DNA of 64,000 nucleotides from Lachnospiraceae bacterium. Its GTDB lineage: Bacteria; Bacillota; Clostridia; Lachnospirales; Lachnospiraceae. Positions 9,254-19,005 of this stretch are shown piece by piece; the first letter of the stretch is position 1, and every line of letters starts with the position of its first letter. Under the pieces are notes generated by a model. That model ran no database searches and was not told the origin of the DNA. It saw nothing but the letters and a program-made list of their open reading frames with translations. The stretch lies in the NCBI GenBank assembly GCA_017463225.1, contig JAFTPO010000057.1, positions 21,447 to 85,446 on the forward strand, given 5' to 3'. A program made the translations under genes and the position numbers.

Positions 9254-10246
9254 ATGAAAAAGAGTTTAGTGGGAATTATTATTTGCTCCATTGGATGCTC
9301 TATGCTACTTACAGGCTGTGGCAAGGGGAATGACCAGGAGAGAGCGAATATCAGAATAAGTGAATATGACAAAATTACCTATGAGACGGTAGCGGTAGAG
9401 CGGGGAGATATAGTGCCTACTCTTACTCTTGAGGTCACATCAGATACATTTCAGAGGAAAAACTATTTTCCAAGACAGGATGAGATGGAGGTAGACCAGA
9501 TATATGTTACTGAGGGAGATATGGTAAGTGCAGGTCAGACCTTAGTAAGCTTTAAGTCAGGAGATATATCTGACCAGATATCCGCCTATGAGAATCAGCT
9601 GACTGAGGACCAGCTTCTTATAGACCACTACACAAAACTGATGAAGATTGATAGTAGTGTGGATTATACAGAGGATATAAAGACCTTAAAGCAGGATATG
9701 GAGATATGCAGTCTTTATATTCAGGAGCTTAATGCTAAGCTGGATGGGTATAGTATAAAGGCGGAGGGACAGAGCTCTGTAATAATGGTTTCCGATCTGC
9801 TTGACTATGGTGTGGTAAATTCCGGAGATAATGTGCTTACCCTTATATATGGTACAGGGGAGTACTATGCCACAACAACTGATGATTTTGACTTTAAGGT
9901 AGATGAAATATATGAGGCCAGCTATGCTAATTCCACCTATAGCCTAAAATTGGTTTCCATAGAGGACCTTGAAGGAGAAGAGGGTAGAAAGCTTAATTTT
10001 ACTATGGCTGTGGATGGTGTAACAGGAGTGGAGAAGATGGCTATGGTGCTTAACAAGCCAGCCCTAAAGGATGTGCTTTATGTTCCTGAGGACTGTGTGT
10101 TCTCTGTAGATGAGGCTACATATGTTTACACTCTTGATGAAAATGGTTTTAGAGAGGCGGTGTCAGTTACCGTAGGTCAGACTATAGAGGGTATGACCGT
10201 AATTGAGACCGGACTAACTGAAGGGGAAAAGGTGGTGATTAACTAG
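9254..10246 (+). CDS. HlyD/MacA-like membrane-fusion lipoprotein
   Basis: 330 residues from ATG 9254, which follows TTTGGAGG by five bases; the TTG 12 bases upstream overlaps that ribosome site. It has a signal sequence with lipobox LLTGC. The mature part has the layout of periplasmic-adaptor proteins of efflux pumps: a biotinyl/lipoyl-like half near 70-100 (VTEGDMVSAGQTLVSF), a short coiled coil (about 105-160), and a C-terminal beta part ending EGMTVIETGLTEGEKVVI. In Gram-positives such adaptors work with FtsX-type permeases. It is followed by a second, larger adaptor overlapping by one base. Role inferred: extracytoplasmic adaptor of the 6-17 kb ABC system. Confidence 0.8.
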   Translation: MKKSLVGIIICSIGCSMLLTGCGKGNDQERANIRISEYDKITYETVAVERGDIVPTLTLEVTSDTFQRKNYFPRQDEMEVDQIYVTEGDMVSAGQTLVSFKSGDISDQISAYENQLTEDQLLIDHYTKLMKIDSSVDYTEDIKTLKQDMEICSLYIQELNAKLDGYSIKAEGQSSVIMVSDLLDYGVVNSGDNVLTLIYGTGEYYATTTDDFDFKVDEIYEASYANSTYSLKLVSIEDLEGEEGRKLNFTMAVDGVTGVEKMAMVLNKPALKDVLYVPEDCVFSVDEATYVYTLDENGFREAVSVTVGQTIEGMTVIETGLTEGEKVVIN

Positions 10247-12582
10247 TGAAATTAAAGAATGTAAAAACTAAAATTTCATATATGTTATGCGCCATGCTGC
10301 TTCTTACAACAGGCTGTGGAAAGGTTGCTATGGATGTGCCACAGCTACAAAAACCAGTAGCAGTTAATGAATCCTATCGACCTGTTGAGATGGGAAATGT
10401 GGGAGATATAACTATAAGAGATGGTATAGTGGTACCTACAGATTACTGTCATTTTTATCTTGCCACTGCAAAGGTGGCAGATGTTAAGGTTGAAATCGGT
10501 GATTATGTGGAGGCTGGAACAGTTATAGTTCAGGCTGACACTAAGGATGCCAATGAGCAGATATCATCTCTGAATAGTCAAAAGTCACTGAATTTAAATA
10601 CATGGAATATCAGATGTGATATCTTTGAGCAGAATAAAAAGGAGCTTGAATATAGGATAAAGGGTGCCCAGGAAAATGGAACTCAGCAGGAAGTGGATGA
10701 TTTTAAAACTCAGCTGGCTGTTTTGGAGGAGAACCATAGCTTTGACGAATTGTTTTATAACCATCAGCAGAGTGCTTTGGACAAGGAGATAGGCAAGCTT
10801 CAGGAGATAGCCGGAGATGGTACTCTCGTGGCTAAGCACAGTGGATATGTTACATATATTAAGGATTTGGCCGACTCAGATACTGTAAATGGCTGTGATA
10901 ATATAGTTGTAATATCTGATTATGAGGATTGCTATATTGAGATGCCGGGAGATGAAAAGGGTCACAAGCTGGAGAAGATATATCCGGTATTCTACACTGT
11001 CCAGGATGGAAAGAGATGTATGCTTAAGCTATACGAGTATCTTCCAGAAGAGCTTATGACCGCTCAGGCCAGAACCTTAACACCTCCTATAAGAATGAAA
11101 TTCGAAGGGGAAGGTGTTATGCCGGAGGTGGGAAGTAATGTTCCTGTTTTCCTTCAAAAAACTGAGACGAGAGAGTCCTTGGTTGTGGGCAATGATTCAC
11201 TATATGAGGACGAGCAGGGTGACTTTGTCTATGTGAAAAATGGGGATGCAAAGGATATAAGATATGTTGAACTTGGAGCATCAGATACATTTTACACAGA
11301 GATAATCTCAGGACTTTCAGAGGGGGAATTAGTGTATTATACATCAGATTCAGTTCTTCCTGAAAGCTATGAAGAGTACACCGTAGGCTATGGAGATTAT
11401 CTGGCAACAGAGGATTCGGATTTTTATTCTATAAAGGAAACCACGAGAAAAAAGTTTTATTCAGAGTATGAGGGTCAGATAGAGAATATTTCCGTAACCC
11501 AAGGCCAGGAGGTTAGTGTTGGAGATTTGATTTGTACTATAAGAACTAATGAGGGTAGTGCAGCTCTTACAGAAATGTACAATGGAATCATAAACTACAA
11601 GGCTTCTCATGTGGCAACTATTGACTCATACAACAAGAGCATTAGTGAGAAAGAGGATGAGATTGAGGCAGCGTATATTGCAAGACAGCAGTCTCAGACT
11701 ACAGGTGACAATGCTACCGGTGAGGCTGATAGCGATGTGATAACAGAGTCTTCAACAGCTACAGATGCTACCTTGGAACAGGAAGGGGATACAGCTCAAA
11801 CTCCTACAGATGCTACACCTGGAGATGCCCAGGAGAGGGTTTGTCCATATCTTTATGAGGAGCTTAATTGTCAGCTTGAAGTTATTAAGCTTAATAAGCA
11901 GCTTGATGAGTTAAACTATACCCATCAGCTCAGTGCTATGGAGCAGCAGTATAATAAGGTCAGCTGTAATAATGATGGTAATGGCGCCATAAATATATAC
12001 GCTGAAAGATCTGGCAAGGTTACTAACCTAAACCTTAAGCTGGGTAAGAATATAAAGGTTGGAGACAGATTATTTAACATCGAGATTCCGTCAAGCAGTG
12101 TGGTGGAGCTTAGAAGTGAGGACAAGCTTCAGATTAACCAGACGGTGGATTTTATATATGGAGACAGTAAGTATAAGGGTAAGGTTGTAGGAATAAATGG
12201 CAATGATGGCAGCTTTTATTTTACTCACATGGACGGAAAGGTTTACATTAGCACCAATTCAGGAGACCAGGCAGCAAGGTATTTTGTGAAGATGGAGGAT
12301 GAGAAATTCTACGGTCTTGATACAGATTACGTTGCTCGTTATCCTAAGGCGATTATTAAAAACTCTGTGGTTGTTCCGGGATATTATGTCTATCGTGAGG
12401 ACAGAGTGAAGTCCGGTACAGGAACCGTTACCTATACCTTTGTGTGGAAAATAGTAGATGGTCAGCTGGTTAAGCACTATGTTCAGTGTATAGGTACAGC
12501 GGGATATAAGGAGAATGTTTGTATTATCAGTGGCTTAAAGGCAGGAGATGTAATTGCCATAGAGCCTGTGGAAGAAGAATAA
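10246..12582 (+). CDS. Double-length HlyD/MacA-like adaptor lipoprotein
   Basis: 778 residues starting at GTG 10246, which overlaps the previous TAG by one base, a sign of translational coupling. Lipobox LLTTGC. The protein looks like two adaptor units in series. The first (about 30-375) has VKVEIGDYVEAGTVIVQAD, a coiled coil and an end unit SGLSEGELVYY. The second (about 385-778) has ISVTQGQEVSVGDLICTI, a Thr/Ala/Asp-rich linker near 490-530, a further lipoyl half (NLNLKLGKNIKVGDRLF), and an end unit SGLKAGDVIAI. Tandem duplication within one chain is unusual for this family. It probably bridges lipoprotein partners to the FtsX permease that follows. Confidence 0.78.
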   Translation: MKLKNVKTKISYMLCAMLLLTTGCGKVAMDVPQLQKPVAVNESYRPVEMGNVGDITIRDGIVVPTDYCHFYLATAKVADVKVEIGDYVEAGTVIVQADTKDANEQISSLNSQKSLNLNTWNIRCDIFEQNKKELEYRIKGAQENGTQQEVDDFKTQLAVLEENHSFDELFYNHQQSALDKEIGKLQEIAGDGTLVAKHSGYVTYIKDLADSDTVNGCDNIVVISDYEDCYIEMPGDEKGHKLEKIYPVFYTVQDGKRCMLKLYEYLPEELMTAQARTLTPPIRMKFEGEGVMPEVGSNVPVFLQKTETRESLVVGNDSLYEDEQGDFVYVKNGDAKDIRYVELGASDTFYTEIISGLSEGELVYYTSDSVLPESYEEYTVGYGDYLATEDSDFYSIKETTRKKFYSEYEGQIENISVTQGQEVSVGDLICTIRTNEGSAALTEMYNGIINYKASHVATIDSYNKSISEKEDEIEAAYIARQQSQTTGDNATGEADSDVITESSTATDATLEQEGDTAQTPTDATPGDAQERVCPYLYEELNCQLEVIKLNKQLDELNYTHQLSAMEQQYNKVSCNNDGNGAINIYAERSGKVTNLNLKLGKNIKVGDRLFNIEIPSSSVVELRSEDKLQINQTVDFIYGDSKYKGKVVGINGNDGSFYFTHMDGKVYISTNSGDQAARYFVKMEDEKFYGLDTDYVARYPKAIIKNSVVVPGYYVYREDRVKSGTGTVTYTFVWKIVDGQLVKHYVQCIGTAGYKENVCIISGLKAGDVIAIEPVEEE

Positions 12583-12607
12583 TAAGAGAGTAAAAGAGGT
12601 TTAATTT

Positions 12608-15439
12608 ATGTTTCATATGATAATAAAGAAAATTAAAAATAAGCTTTGGCTTACCCTGTGTCTTCTTCTAGGTATGGCATTTCTTGTGGCGGTTTTTTCC
12701 TGTCAGCCAATGTTTAAAAAGGGTTCTCTAAATATGCTTTTGGACAGTAGCTTTAGAGAGCGTGTAGAAGAGGAAAATGAGTATCCAACAGTTATAGGAA
12801 GACCCGGAGCTTACAATGTGGAAGGTTTAAGTGGTGTGGCTGATGTGGTTGCCGGAGTGGATAATTACCACAAGGTGTGGACAGAGTATCTTACCAATGT
12901 GGATGTGCTGGCCAAGCAGACTATAATTTACTTTGACGAGGAAAGCTGTCAGGGTAGCTATGGTAGCAAGGGTAATTATCTTAAGGTTACATATATGCCG
13001 GATATGATGGAGCATACTACACTGCTTAAGGGTGATGGATATAATGCTGGTGTATCTGATAGTCAGGCGGCCTACCCTTGCTTAATCTCACAATATGTGA
13101 TGGACGAGTATGGTCTTATAGAGGGAGAGATACTAAATTTTGTAAACTGGAAGGATGAAAAGGGTAACACCTTAAAGCTTCAGATTACGGGTATATTTAA
13201 GGAGAGTGACAGCGCTGACCTTTATTGGCAGATGGAGCCAAATGATTTTACCGAGCATGTATTTGTAGACTCAGTGACTTTTGATGAGATAATGTTAAAA
13301 TACAGAACAGATAGCACAAGCTATACTGTGAATTACAAGCATTATACTATGCTTGATTATATGGATATAAAAAGCAGTAATCTGGATGACATAGAATACT
13401 ATATGCAGGAATTTATAAAGGCGGACTCAAACTTCTTTTACTCATTCCAGGATATAATGGATGATTTTAAGTCAGAGAGAAAAACTGTAAATATTATACT
13501 ATGGGTTTTGGAGCTTCCTATACTTGGTATGGTACTTGCCTTTATATTTATGGTGTCAAAGCAGATAGTGGAGTCTGAGAGAAATGAAATTGCTATGCAT
13601 AGAAGTAGAGGCTTAAGCAGACTGCAGGTTATAGCTATGTATGGCTTACAGGCAGGAATAATAGCAATTCTTGGACTTTTGGTGGGATTACCACTTTCAT
13701 ACCTGTTATGTAAGGTTGCAGCGGGTACTACAGACTTTTTAACCTTCTCATTTGAGAATATATGGATGTATACATTTGCTCCGGAAATGCTAATCTATGG
13801 TGTGATTGCAGGACTTGTAGGAGTGATATTTGTTTTAGTTCCCGTTATATCAGCTACAAAGGTATCTATAGTGGAGCATAAATCTGATACATCATCAGGT
13901 AAGAAGCCTGCTTGGGAGAAGTATTTTGTAGATATTATAATACTAGGAGTGTCCATCTATTTGCTGTACAATTTCAATCAGGACTTGGAGAATATAAGAG
14001 CTAATGCCATAGCGGGAAGTAAGATGGATCCTATGATATTCCTGGATTCTCTGATTTTTATAATAGGTCTTGGACTTGTGGTATTAAGACTTACCCACTA
14101 TCTGGTAAAGCTTGTTTATAAGCTTGGCAAGAAAATTTGGAAGCCATCTATGTATGCGTCATTTCTTCAGATTACCAGAACTACAGGTAAGCAGGGCTTC
14201 ATATCCGTATTCCTCATACTTACAGTGTCTTTAGGACTGTTCAATGCAAATACTGCAAGAACCATAAATAGAAATAACGAGGATAGAATATATTATGAAA
14301 ATGGTGCAGATATAGTATTGCAGGAAAAGTGGGAGAATAAGATATTCTTTATTCCTGTGAGAGATGTGGATTACGAGTTTCAGGAGCCTGATTTTAACAA
14401 GTATCAGCAGCTTGTGAAAGACGGAATATGTGATGATGTAACCAGAGTGATATATGATGATAAAACTACTGTGTCATACTCAGGCAAAGATATAAAGAAT
14501 TGTATGCTAAGAGGTATTATTACAGATGAGTTTGGAAGAATCGCTTATTTTAAGGATGAGCTTAATAAGACTACGCACTGGTATAATCATCTTAACTCTA
14601 TGGCAGCTAAGCAAAATGGTGTTGTAATATCTTCTAACCTTGCAAAGGAGCTAGGCATAAGTGTTGGCGATAGTTTTAGAGCAAGCCGTATGGGTGCCAT
14701 ACCTCAGAAGGAAGAAACTGTAAGAGGAACTATGGTTTGTGAAGTAACAGCTATAGTGGATGATTGGCCGGGCTACGACAGATATTATTATGACGAGAAT
14801 GGTGACCTAAAGGAGAATTATCTGGTGGTTGCAAATTATGCAACCGTGGCAAAAAGCTTTAAGATATCTCCATATCAGGTGTGGATGAAGCTGTCAGAAG
14901 GAGTAAGCTATGAGGATGTAGAGGACTTCCTAGAGAATAACAAGGTGGATGTTGAGAGCATAGGTATACTAGATGAAGATATTAGTCGTATGAAGAATTC
15001 ACCTATGATTCAGATTACAAATGGTATGTTTACCTTAAGCTTTGTTATAGCTCTTATCCTTTGTGCAATAGGATTTTTGATATACTGGATATCATCTATA
15101 AGACAAAGAGAGCTTCTCTTCGGTGTGTATAGAGCTATGGGTATGTCTCTAAAGGATGTTAATGGAATGCTTATCAATGAGCATATATTTAGTACCTTCT
15201 TATCAGTTATTGCAGGAGGCGTGGTAGGAATGGTGTCCACCCTGTTGTTTGTAAAGCTATTCGGAGTGGTTTATCTTCCGGAGAAGCATAACTTAGACAT
15301 TTATATTTATTTTGAAATGGGAGATATAGTAAAGCTTTCAGTGGTTATAGTGCTGATGATATTAGTGTGTATTTTAGTTCTTAGAAAGCTTCTTAAGTCT
15401 CTTAATATTACACAGGCTCTTAAGCTGGGAGAGGAGTAG
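12608..15439 (+). CDS. FtsX-type ABC permease, large two-module form
   Basis: 943 residues with an N-terminal membrane segment (about 12-31), a large outside domain to about 290, a block of membrane spans (about 295-420 and 440-550), a second outside domain (about 555-800) and a final FtsX block (about 815-935). The motif RSRGLSRLQVIAMYGLQAG and its C-terminal counterpart YRAMGMSLKDVNGMLI are the coupling loops of the MacB/LolC/FtsX superfamily. Both halves sit in one chain, so one polypeptide can pair with two ATPases. The two ATPase genes follow directly (3-bp gap). Such permeases act as mechanical transducers moving lipids, lipoproteins or peptides; the substrate is not visible. Confidence 0.88.
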   Translation: MFHMIIKKIKNKLWLTLCLLLGMAFLVAVFSCQPMFKKGSLNMLLDSSFRERVEEENEYPTVIGRPGAYNVEGLSGVADVVAGVDNYHKVWTEYLTNVDVLAKQTIIYFDEESCQGSYGSKGNYLKVTYMPDMMEHTTLLKGDGYNAGVSDSQAAYPCLISQYVMDEYGLIEGEILNFVNWKDEKGNTLKLQITGIFKESDSADLYWQMEPNDFTEHVFVDSVTFDEIMLKYRTDSTSYTVNYKHYTMLDYMDIKSSNLDDIEYYMQEFIKADSNFFYSFQDIMDDFKSERKTVNIILWVLELPILGMVLAFIFMVSKQIVESERNEIAMHRSRGLSRLQVIAMYGLQAGIIAILGLLVGLPLSYLLCKVAAGTTDFLTFSFENIWMYTFAPEMLIYGVIAGLVGVIFVLVPVISATKVSIVEHKSDTSSGKKPAWEKYFVDIIILGVSIYLLYNFNQDLENIRANAIAGSKMDPMIFLDSLIFIIGLGLVVLRLTHYLVKLVYKLGKKIWKPSMYASFLQITRTTGKQGFISVFLILTVSLGLFNANTARTINRNNEDRIYYENGADIVLQEKWENKIFFIPVRDVDYEFQEPDFNKYQQLVKDGICDDVTRVIYDDKTTVSYSGKDIKNCMLRGIITDEFGRIAYFKDELNKTTHWYNHLNSMAAKQNGVVISSNLAKELGISVGDSFRASRMGAIPQKEETVRGTMVCEVTAIVDDWPGYDRYYYDENGDLKENYLVVANYATVAKSFKISPYQVWMKLSEGVSYEDVEDFLENNKVDVESIGILDEDISRMKNSPMIQITNGMFTLSFVIALILCAIGFLIYWISSIRQRELLFGVYRAMGMSLKDVNGMLINEHIFSTFLSVIAGGVVGMVSTLLFVKLFGVVYLPEKHNLDIYIYFEMGDIVKLSVVIVLMILVCILVLRKLLKSLNITQALKLGEE

Positions 15440-15442
15440 GCT

Positions 15443-16144
15443 ATGCAAATGTATAATTATGAAGAAAATATATTGATTGGCACTGGCATAGTTCGCTGCT
15501 TTAAAACCGGAGGAGAGGATTTCTATGCTCTAAAGGGTGTGGATATAAAGATACCTAGAGGTTCACTTACCATATTAAAGGGACGTTCAGGTAGTGGTAA
15601 GACTACACTTTTAAATATACTGGGTGCTCTAGACCAGCCTACAAAAGGCCAGGTGATATTTGATGGCGAAGAGATTCAAGAACTGCCGGAGTCTGCTCGT
15701 GAAGCTATGAGAAGGAATGATATAGGCTTTGTATTCCAGTCTGTGGCTTTGATTCCTATCATGAATGCTTATGAAAATGTAGACTTTGCCATGAGACTAG
15801 CAGAGTGTGAGGGTGAGTATGATGACAGGATTAAACACGTGCTTAATATAGTAGGTATGGGTGAAAGAATGCAGCATATGCCAGGACAGATGTCCGGAGG
15901 TGAGCAACAGCGTGTTGCCATAGCAAGAGCTATCGCCCACAGTCCGAAGATAATATTTGCAGATGAGCCTACTGGAGCCCTTGATACTGAAACCGGACTT
16001 AAGGTTATGCACCTTTTCAAGAAATTGGTTGAGCAGGAGGGAATAACTATAGTAATGACAACTCATGACCCAAATCTTATGGAGATGGGAGATGTGGTAT
16101 ACGAGGTAGAGGACGGTGAGATAGTTGGAAGATATGAGAACTAA
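15443..16144 (+). CDS. MacB/LolD-type ABC ATPase 1
   Basis: 233 residues with Walker A GRSGSGKT (near 52), Q-loop region VFQSVALIP, signature [14 protein letters not shown], Walker [13 protein letters not shown] and the switch His in MTTHDP. These are hallmarks of the LolD/MacB/SalX ATPase group that partners FtsX permeases. The gene lies three bases behind the permease with GGGAGAGGAG upstream of ATG. It overlaps the start of the second ATPase gene, which points to equal or coupled synthesis of the two, and so to a heterodimeric motor. Confidence 0.93.
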   Translation: MQMYNYEENILIGTGIVRCFKTGGEDFYALKGVDIKIPRGSLTILKGRSGSGKTTLLNILGALDQPTKGQVIFDGEEIQELPESAREAMRRNDIGFVFQSVALIPIMNAYENVDFAMRLAECEGEYDDRIKHVLNIVGMGERMQHMPGQMSGGEQQRVAIARAIAHSPKIIFADEPTGALDTETGLKVMHLFKKLVEQEGITIVMTTHDPNLMEMGDVVYEVEDGEIVGRYEN

Positions 16145-17135
16145 TGCAGATAGTCTGATTGATAAAGAAACAATTGATATAGTAAATCGGGTTGAGTTAG
16201 ATGCAGGGAATGGTGGTGAATCCACAGTTAATCAGACTTCTAACGATGATATACTCATCACATGTGATAGCTTGGTAAAAATATTCAAGACAGAGGATGT
16301 TGAGGTTATGGCTCTTCAGGGTCTTGATATGGAGATAAGAAGAGGCGAACTTCTATCAGTAATCGGTAAGAGTGGTAGTGGAAAGAGTACCCTGATGAAT
16401 ATAATAGGTGGTTTGGAAAAGCCATCAGCAGGAAAGATTACAGTAGGTGGAAAGAATCTGTCGGAGATGACAGATAAGGAGATGGTAAGCTACCGAAAGA
16501 AGACAGTGGGCTTTGTGTGGCAGAAAAGTGGAAGAAACCTACTGGGGTATCTTACTTCCTTAGAGAACATAGAATTTGCTATGAACTTTACCGGAATTAA
16601 GGGTAAGGAAAAGCGTGAAAAGGCCTTAAAGCTTATAGAAATGGTAGGTATGAGTCACAAGAAGGATTCCTATCCACATCAAATGTCCGGTGGTGAGCAG
16701 CAGCGTATAGCTATAGCAGTGGCTCTGGCAAATGAGCCGGAAATCTTACTTGCAGATGAGCCTACAGGAGCGGTGGATACCAAGACTTCAAATATGATTC
16801 AGGATTTGTTCCGAGAGCTGAACCGAGAGCTGGGACTTACTATTATCATAGTTACTCACGATATGAAGCTGGCAAATAAGGTTGATAGAGTAGTTATGAT
16901 ATCAGATGGAAAGATTAGTACTGAGAAGATTATGAAGGCTCAGTACAGAGAAAAGATTGACAATATGGAAGGCATGGAGCTTGGGGATGATGCCCACGAG
17001 GAATACTCAGTGCTTGATAAGGCCGGACGAGTTCAGCTTAATCAGGAAATGCTTGAAGCAGCAGGTATAGATACCAACAAGGTTAAAATCTCTGTTGAGG
17101 ATGGCAAGGTTGTGATAACTGCGGAGAATTCCTAA
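16134..17135 (+). CDS. MacB/LolD-type ABC ATPase 2 with AbrB-like C-terminal tail
   Basis: 333 residues from ATG 16134 (a TTG nine bases upstream is possible). Residues about 40-260 are a canonical ATPase: Walker A GKSGSGKS, VWQKSGRNLL, signature [14 protein letters not shown], Walker B ILLADEPTGAVD and switch VTHDM. The N-terminal 35 residues are polar and poorly conserved. Beyond residue 260 is an additional 70-residue tail with the pattern SVLDKAGRVQLNQEMLEAAG followed by VKISVEDGKVVI, which reads like an AbrB/SpoVT swapped-hairpin fold. Similar tails are known on some actinobacterial ABC ATPases. The gene overlaps ATPase 1 by 11 bases and ends the operon. Confidence 0.9.
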   Translation: MRTNADSLIDKETIDIVNRVELDAGNGGESTVNQTSNDDILITCDSLVKIFKTEDVEVMALQGLDMEIRRGELLSVIGKSGSGKSTLMNIIGGLEKPSAGKITVGGKNLSEMTDKEMVSYRKKTVGFVWQKSGRNLLGYLTSLENIEFAMNFTGIKGKEKREKALKLIEMVGMSHKKDSYPHQMSGGEQQRIAIAVALANEPEILLADEPTGAVDTKTSNMIQDLFRELNRELGLTIIIVTHDMKLANKVDRVVMISDGKISTEKIMKAQYREKIDNMEGMELGDDAHEEYSVLDKAGRVQLNQEMLEAAGIDTNKVKISVEDGKVVITAENS

Positions 17136-17144
17136 TATTAGGTA

Positions 17145-17172
17145 TTGAAAAATACTATAATAATAGTATAAT
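17145..17172 (+). promoter_or_regulatory. Promoter of the riboflavin operon
   Basis: TTGAAA (17145-17150), 16-bp spacer, TATAAT (17167-17172). It lies about 25 bases upstream of the riboswitch aptamer. Confidence 0.65.
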
Positions 17173-17197
17173 AAGCATAGTGTAAAAGTAAATAATA

Positions 17198-17314
17198 CTT
17201 CAGGGCAGGGTGAAAGTCCCTACCGGCGGTATTTGCTAAACGCATAAGCCCGCGAGCCGTAAGGCACGAACCAGTGAGATTCTGGTGCCGACAGTATAGT
17301 CTGGATGGAAGAAG
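17198..17314 (+). ncRNA. FMN riboswitch (RFN element)
   Basis: The conserved RFN blocks are all readable in order: CTTCAGGGCAGGG, GAAAGTCCCTACCGGCGGT, AAGCCCGCGAGC, GAACCAGTGAGATTCTGGTG, CCGACAGTATAGTCTGGATG and closing GAAG. The aptamer binds FMN and turns riboflavin genes off when flavin is plentiful. It is followed by a strong intrinsic terminator (17395-17424), so the switch most likely acts by premature termination ahead of ribD. Confidence 0.98.
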
Positions 17315-17394
17315 TTGAGAAAGTCGTGGCATATGTTTTAGGTCTGTATAAGAAATGACGATTATGCCTGCGACATTATCTGTGCGAATTGTTG

Positions 17395-17424
17395 CTGCCC
17401 TGAAATTATTCGGGGCAGTTTTTT
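17395..17424 (+). terminator. Riboswitch-controlled terminator
   Basis: CTGCCCTGAA-ATTA-TTCGGGGCAG, a 10-bp stem with one G-U pair, followed by six T. It is the expression platform of the FMN riboswitch. About 155 bases of leader separate it from ribD, holding no other clear signal. Confidence 0.92.
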
Positions 17425-17578
17425 ATATACTTGATATTTTGGGCATATAGAGAAAAAATATCATCCACTGCCCGAATTTGAATTAGACGCGAATTATTGT
17501 GGATGTGTGCATAGAATATAAGGCAGTATTTGCAGTGAAGTTGTAGGAACGTAAGGTGATTCTCAAAAGGAGGAAGCT

Positions 17579-18985
17579 ATGTACCAGGAAAAATATATGC
17601 TTAGAGCCATAGAGCTGGCTAAAAAGGGAATAGGCGCAGTGAATCCTAATCCTTTGGTGGGAGCAGTAATTGTAAAGAATGGAAAAGTGATAGGTGAGGG
17701 ATATCATGTAAGATATGGAGAGCTACATGCAGAAAGACATGCATTTGCTAATCTTACTGAGGATGCTGAAGGTGCAGATATGTATGTCACCTTAGAGCCT
17801 TGTTGTCATTATGGAAAGCAACCACCATGTGTGGAAGCTATAGTAGAGCACAAGATAAAACATGTATATGTAGGCTCTGATGACCCTAACGAGATGGTGT
17901 CAGGAAAGGGCTATGAGTATCTTAGAAACCATGGAGTTAAGGTAACCACTCACGTGCTTAAGAATAGATGTGATGAGATAAATAGAGTGTTTTTTCACTA
18001 CATTACAACTAGAACACCATATGTTGTTATGAAATATGCTATGACTATGGATGGCAAGATTGCGGCATACACCGGAGAGAGTAAGTGGATTACCAATGAA
18101 GTGTCTAGAATGAAGGTTCAGGAAAGTCGTAACCAGTATGTAGGTATAATGGTAGGTATAGGAACTGTACTTGAGGATGATCCACAGCTTACCTGTCGCA
18201 TAGAGGGTGGAAGAAACCCTATAAGAATAATATGTGATACCAGATTGCAGATTCCTGAGACTTCAAATATTGTAAAGACAGCAGCTCAGGTTCCAACCAT
18301 AGTTGCAGTGGGAGATGAGATATATGAGACCTCATCAGATAAGATAGAAAAGCTGGAACAGCTTGGAGTGAAGATAATCCCTGTTGGAATGGTAGATGGT
18401 CATATAAACCTAAGAGAGCTAATGGGCATTCTTGGAGAAATGAGTATAGACAGTATATTGCTTGAAGGCGGAGGAACACTTAATTACAGTGCTGTTATGC
18501 AGGGCATAGTAAGTGAGGTGCATATGTATGTTGCTCCTAAGATATTTGGTGGTAAGGATGCGCTGACACCTGTAGAAGGACAGGGAGTAGATACACCTAG
18601 TCTTGCAAAGCTATTTGATTTAGAAACGGTAGAGAAAATATTTGATGATATAAAGGTGGTTTATCTAAGTAAGAATAGATATAGATTGCCTGAAACATTT
18701 GTAGATAGAGAGCAGTTCTACAATAACTGGGATGAGGATACCTTAAGTCAGCTTAGTGTGATGGTTGACGAAAAGGCTACAGCTCCGTACTCTACCTGTT
18801 GCTATAAGGAAGATGAGCTATGGCATATAGCAGGTACTAACAATGATGATGAGCTTATCGTTGTGGAATCAGGAGATGAAGCATATATATTTACTAAGCT
18901 GGATAAATTGGTACGTCTTAAGATTTCTCTGAGAGATCAAAGAGACTTATTAGATATAGATGAACTTATGGAACAGTTAACATAA
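17579..18985 (+). CDS. ribD: RibD deaminase/reductase with C-terminal extension
   Basis: Bifunctional riboflavin enzyme: the N-terminal part (about 1-145) is the diaminohydroxyphosphoribosylaminopyrimidine deaminase with zinc motifs LHAERHA and PCCHYGKQPPC. The middle part (about 146-360) is the NADPH-dependent 5-amino-6-(5-phosphoribosylamino)uracil reductase (KYAMTMDGKIA, LLEGGGTLN). Usual length is about 360-370 residues; this one has 468. The extra 100 residues (from RYRLPETFVDREQFYNNW) form an acidic domain of unknown nature. ATG 17579 follows AAAGGAGG at ideal spacing. First gene of the FMN-switch-controlled operon. Confidence 0.95.
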   Translation: MYQEKYMLRAIELAKKGIGAVNPNPLVGAVIVKNGKVIGEGYHVRYGELHAERHAFANLTEDAEGADMYVTLEPCCHYGKQPPCVEAIVEHKIKHVYVGSDDPNEMVSGKGYEYLRNHGVKVTTHVLKNRCDEINRVFFHYITTRTPYVVMKYAMTMDGKIAAYTGESKWITNEVSRMKVQESRNQYVGIMVGIGTVLEDDPQLTCRIEGGRNPIRIICDTRLQIPETSNIVKTAAQVPTIVAVGDEIYETSSDKIEKLEQLGVKIIPVGMVDGHINLRELMGILGEMSIDSILLEGGGTLNYSAVMQGIVSEVHMYVAPKIFGGKDALTPVEGQGVDTPSLAKLFDLETVEKIFDDIKVVYLSKNRYRLPETFVDREQFYNNWDEDTLSQLSVMVDEKATAPYSTCCYKEDELWHIAGTNNDDELIVVESGDEAYIFTKLDKLVRLKISLRDQRDLLDIDELMEQLT

Positions 18986-19005
18986 TATTGTGAAAGGAAG
19001 AGACT

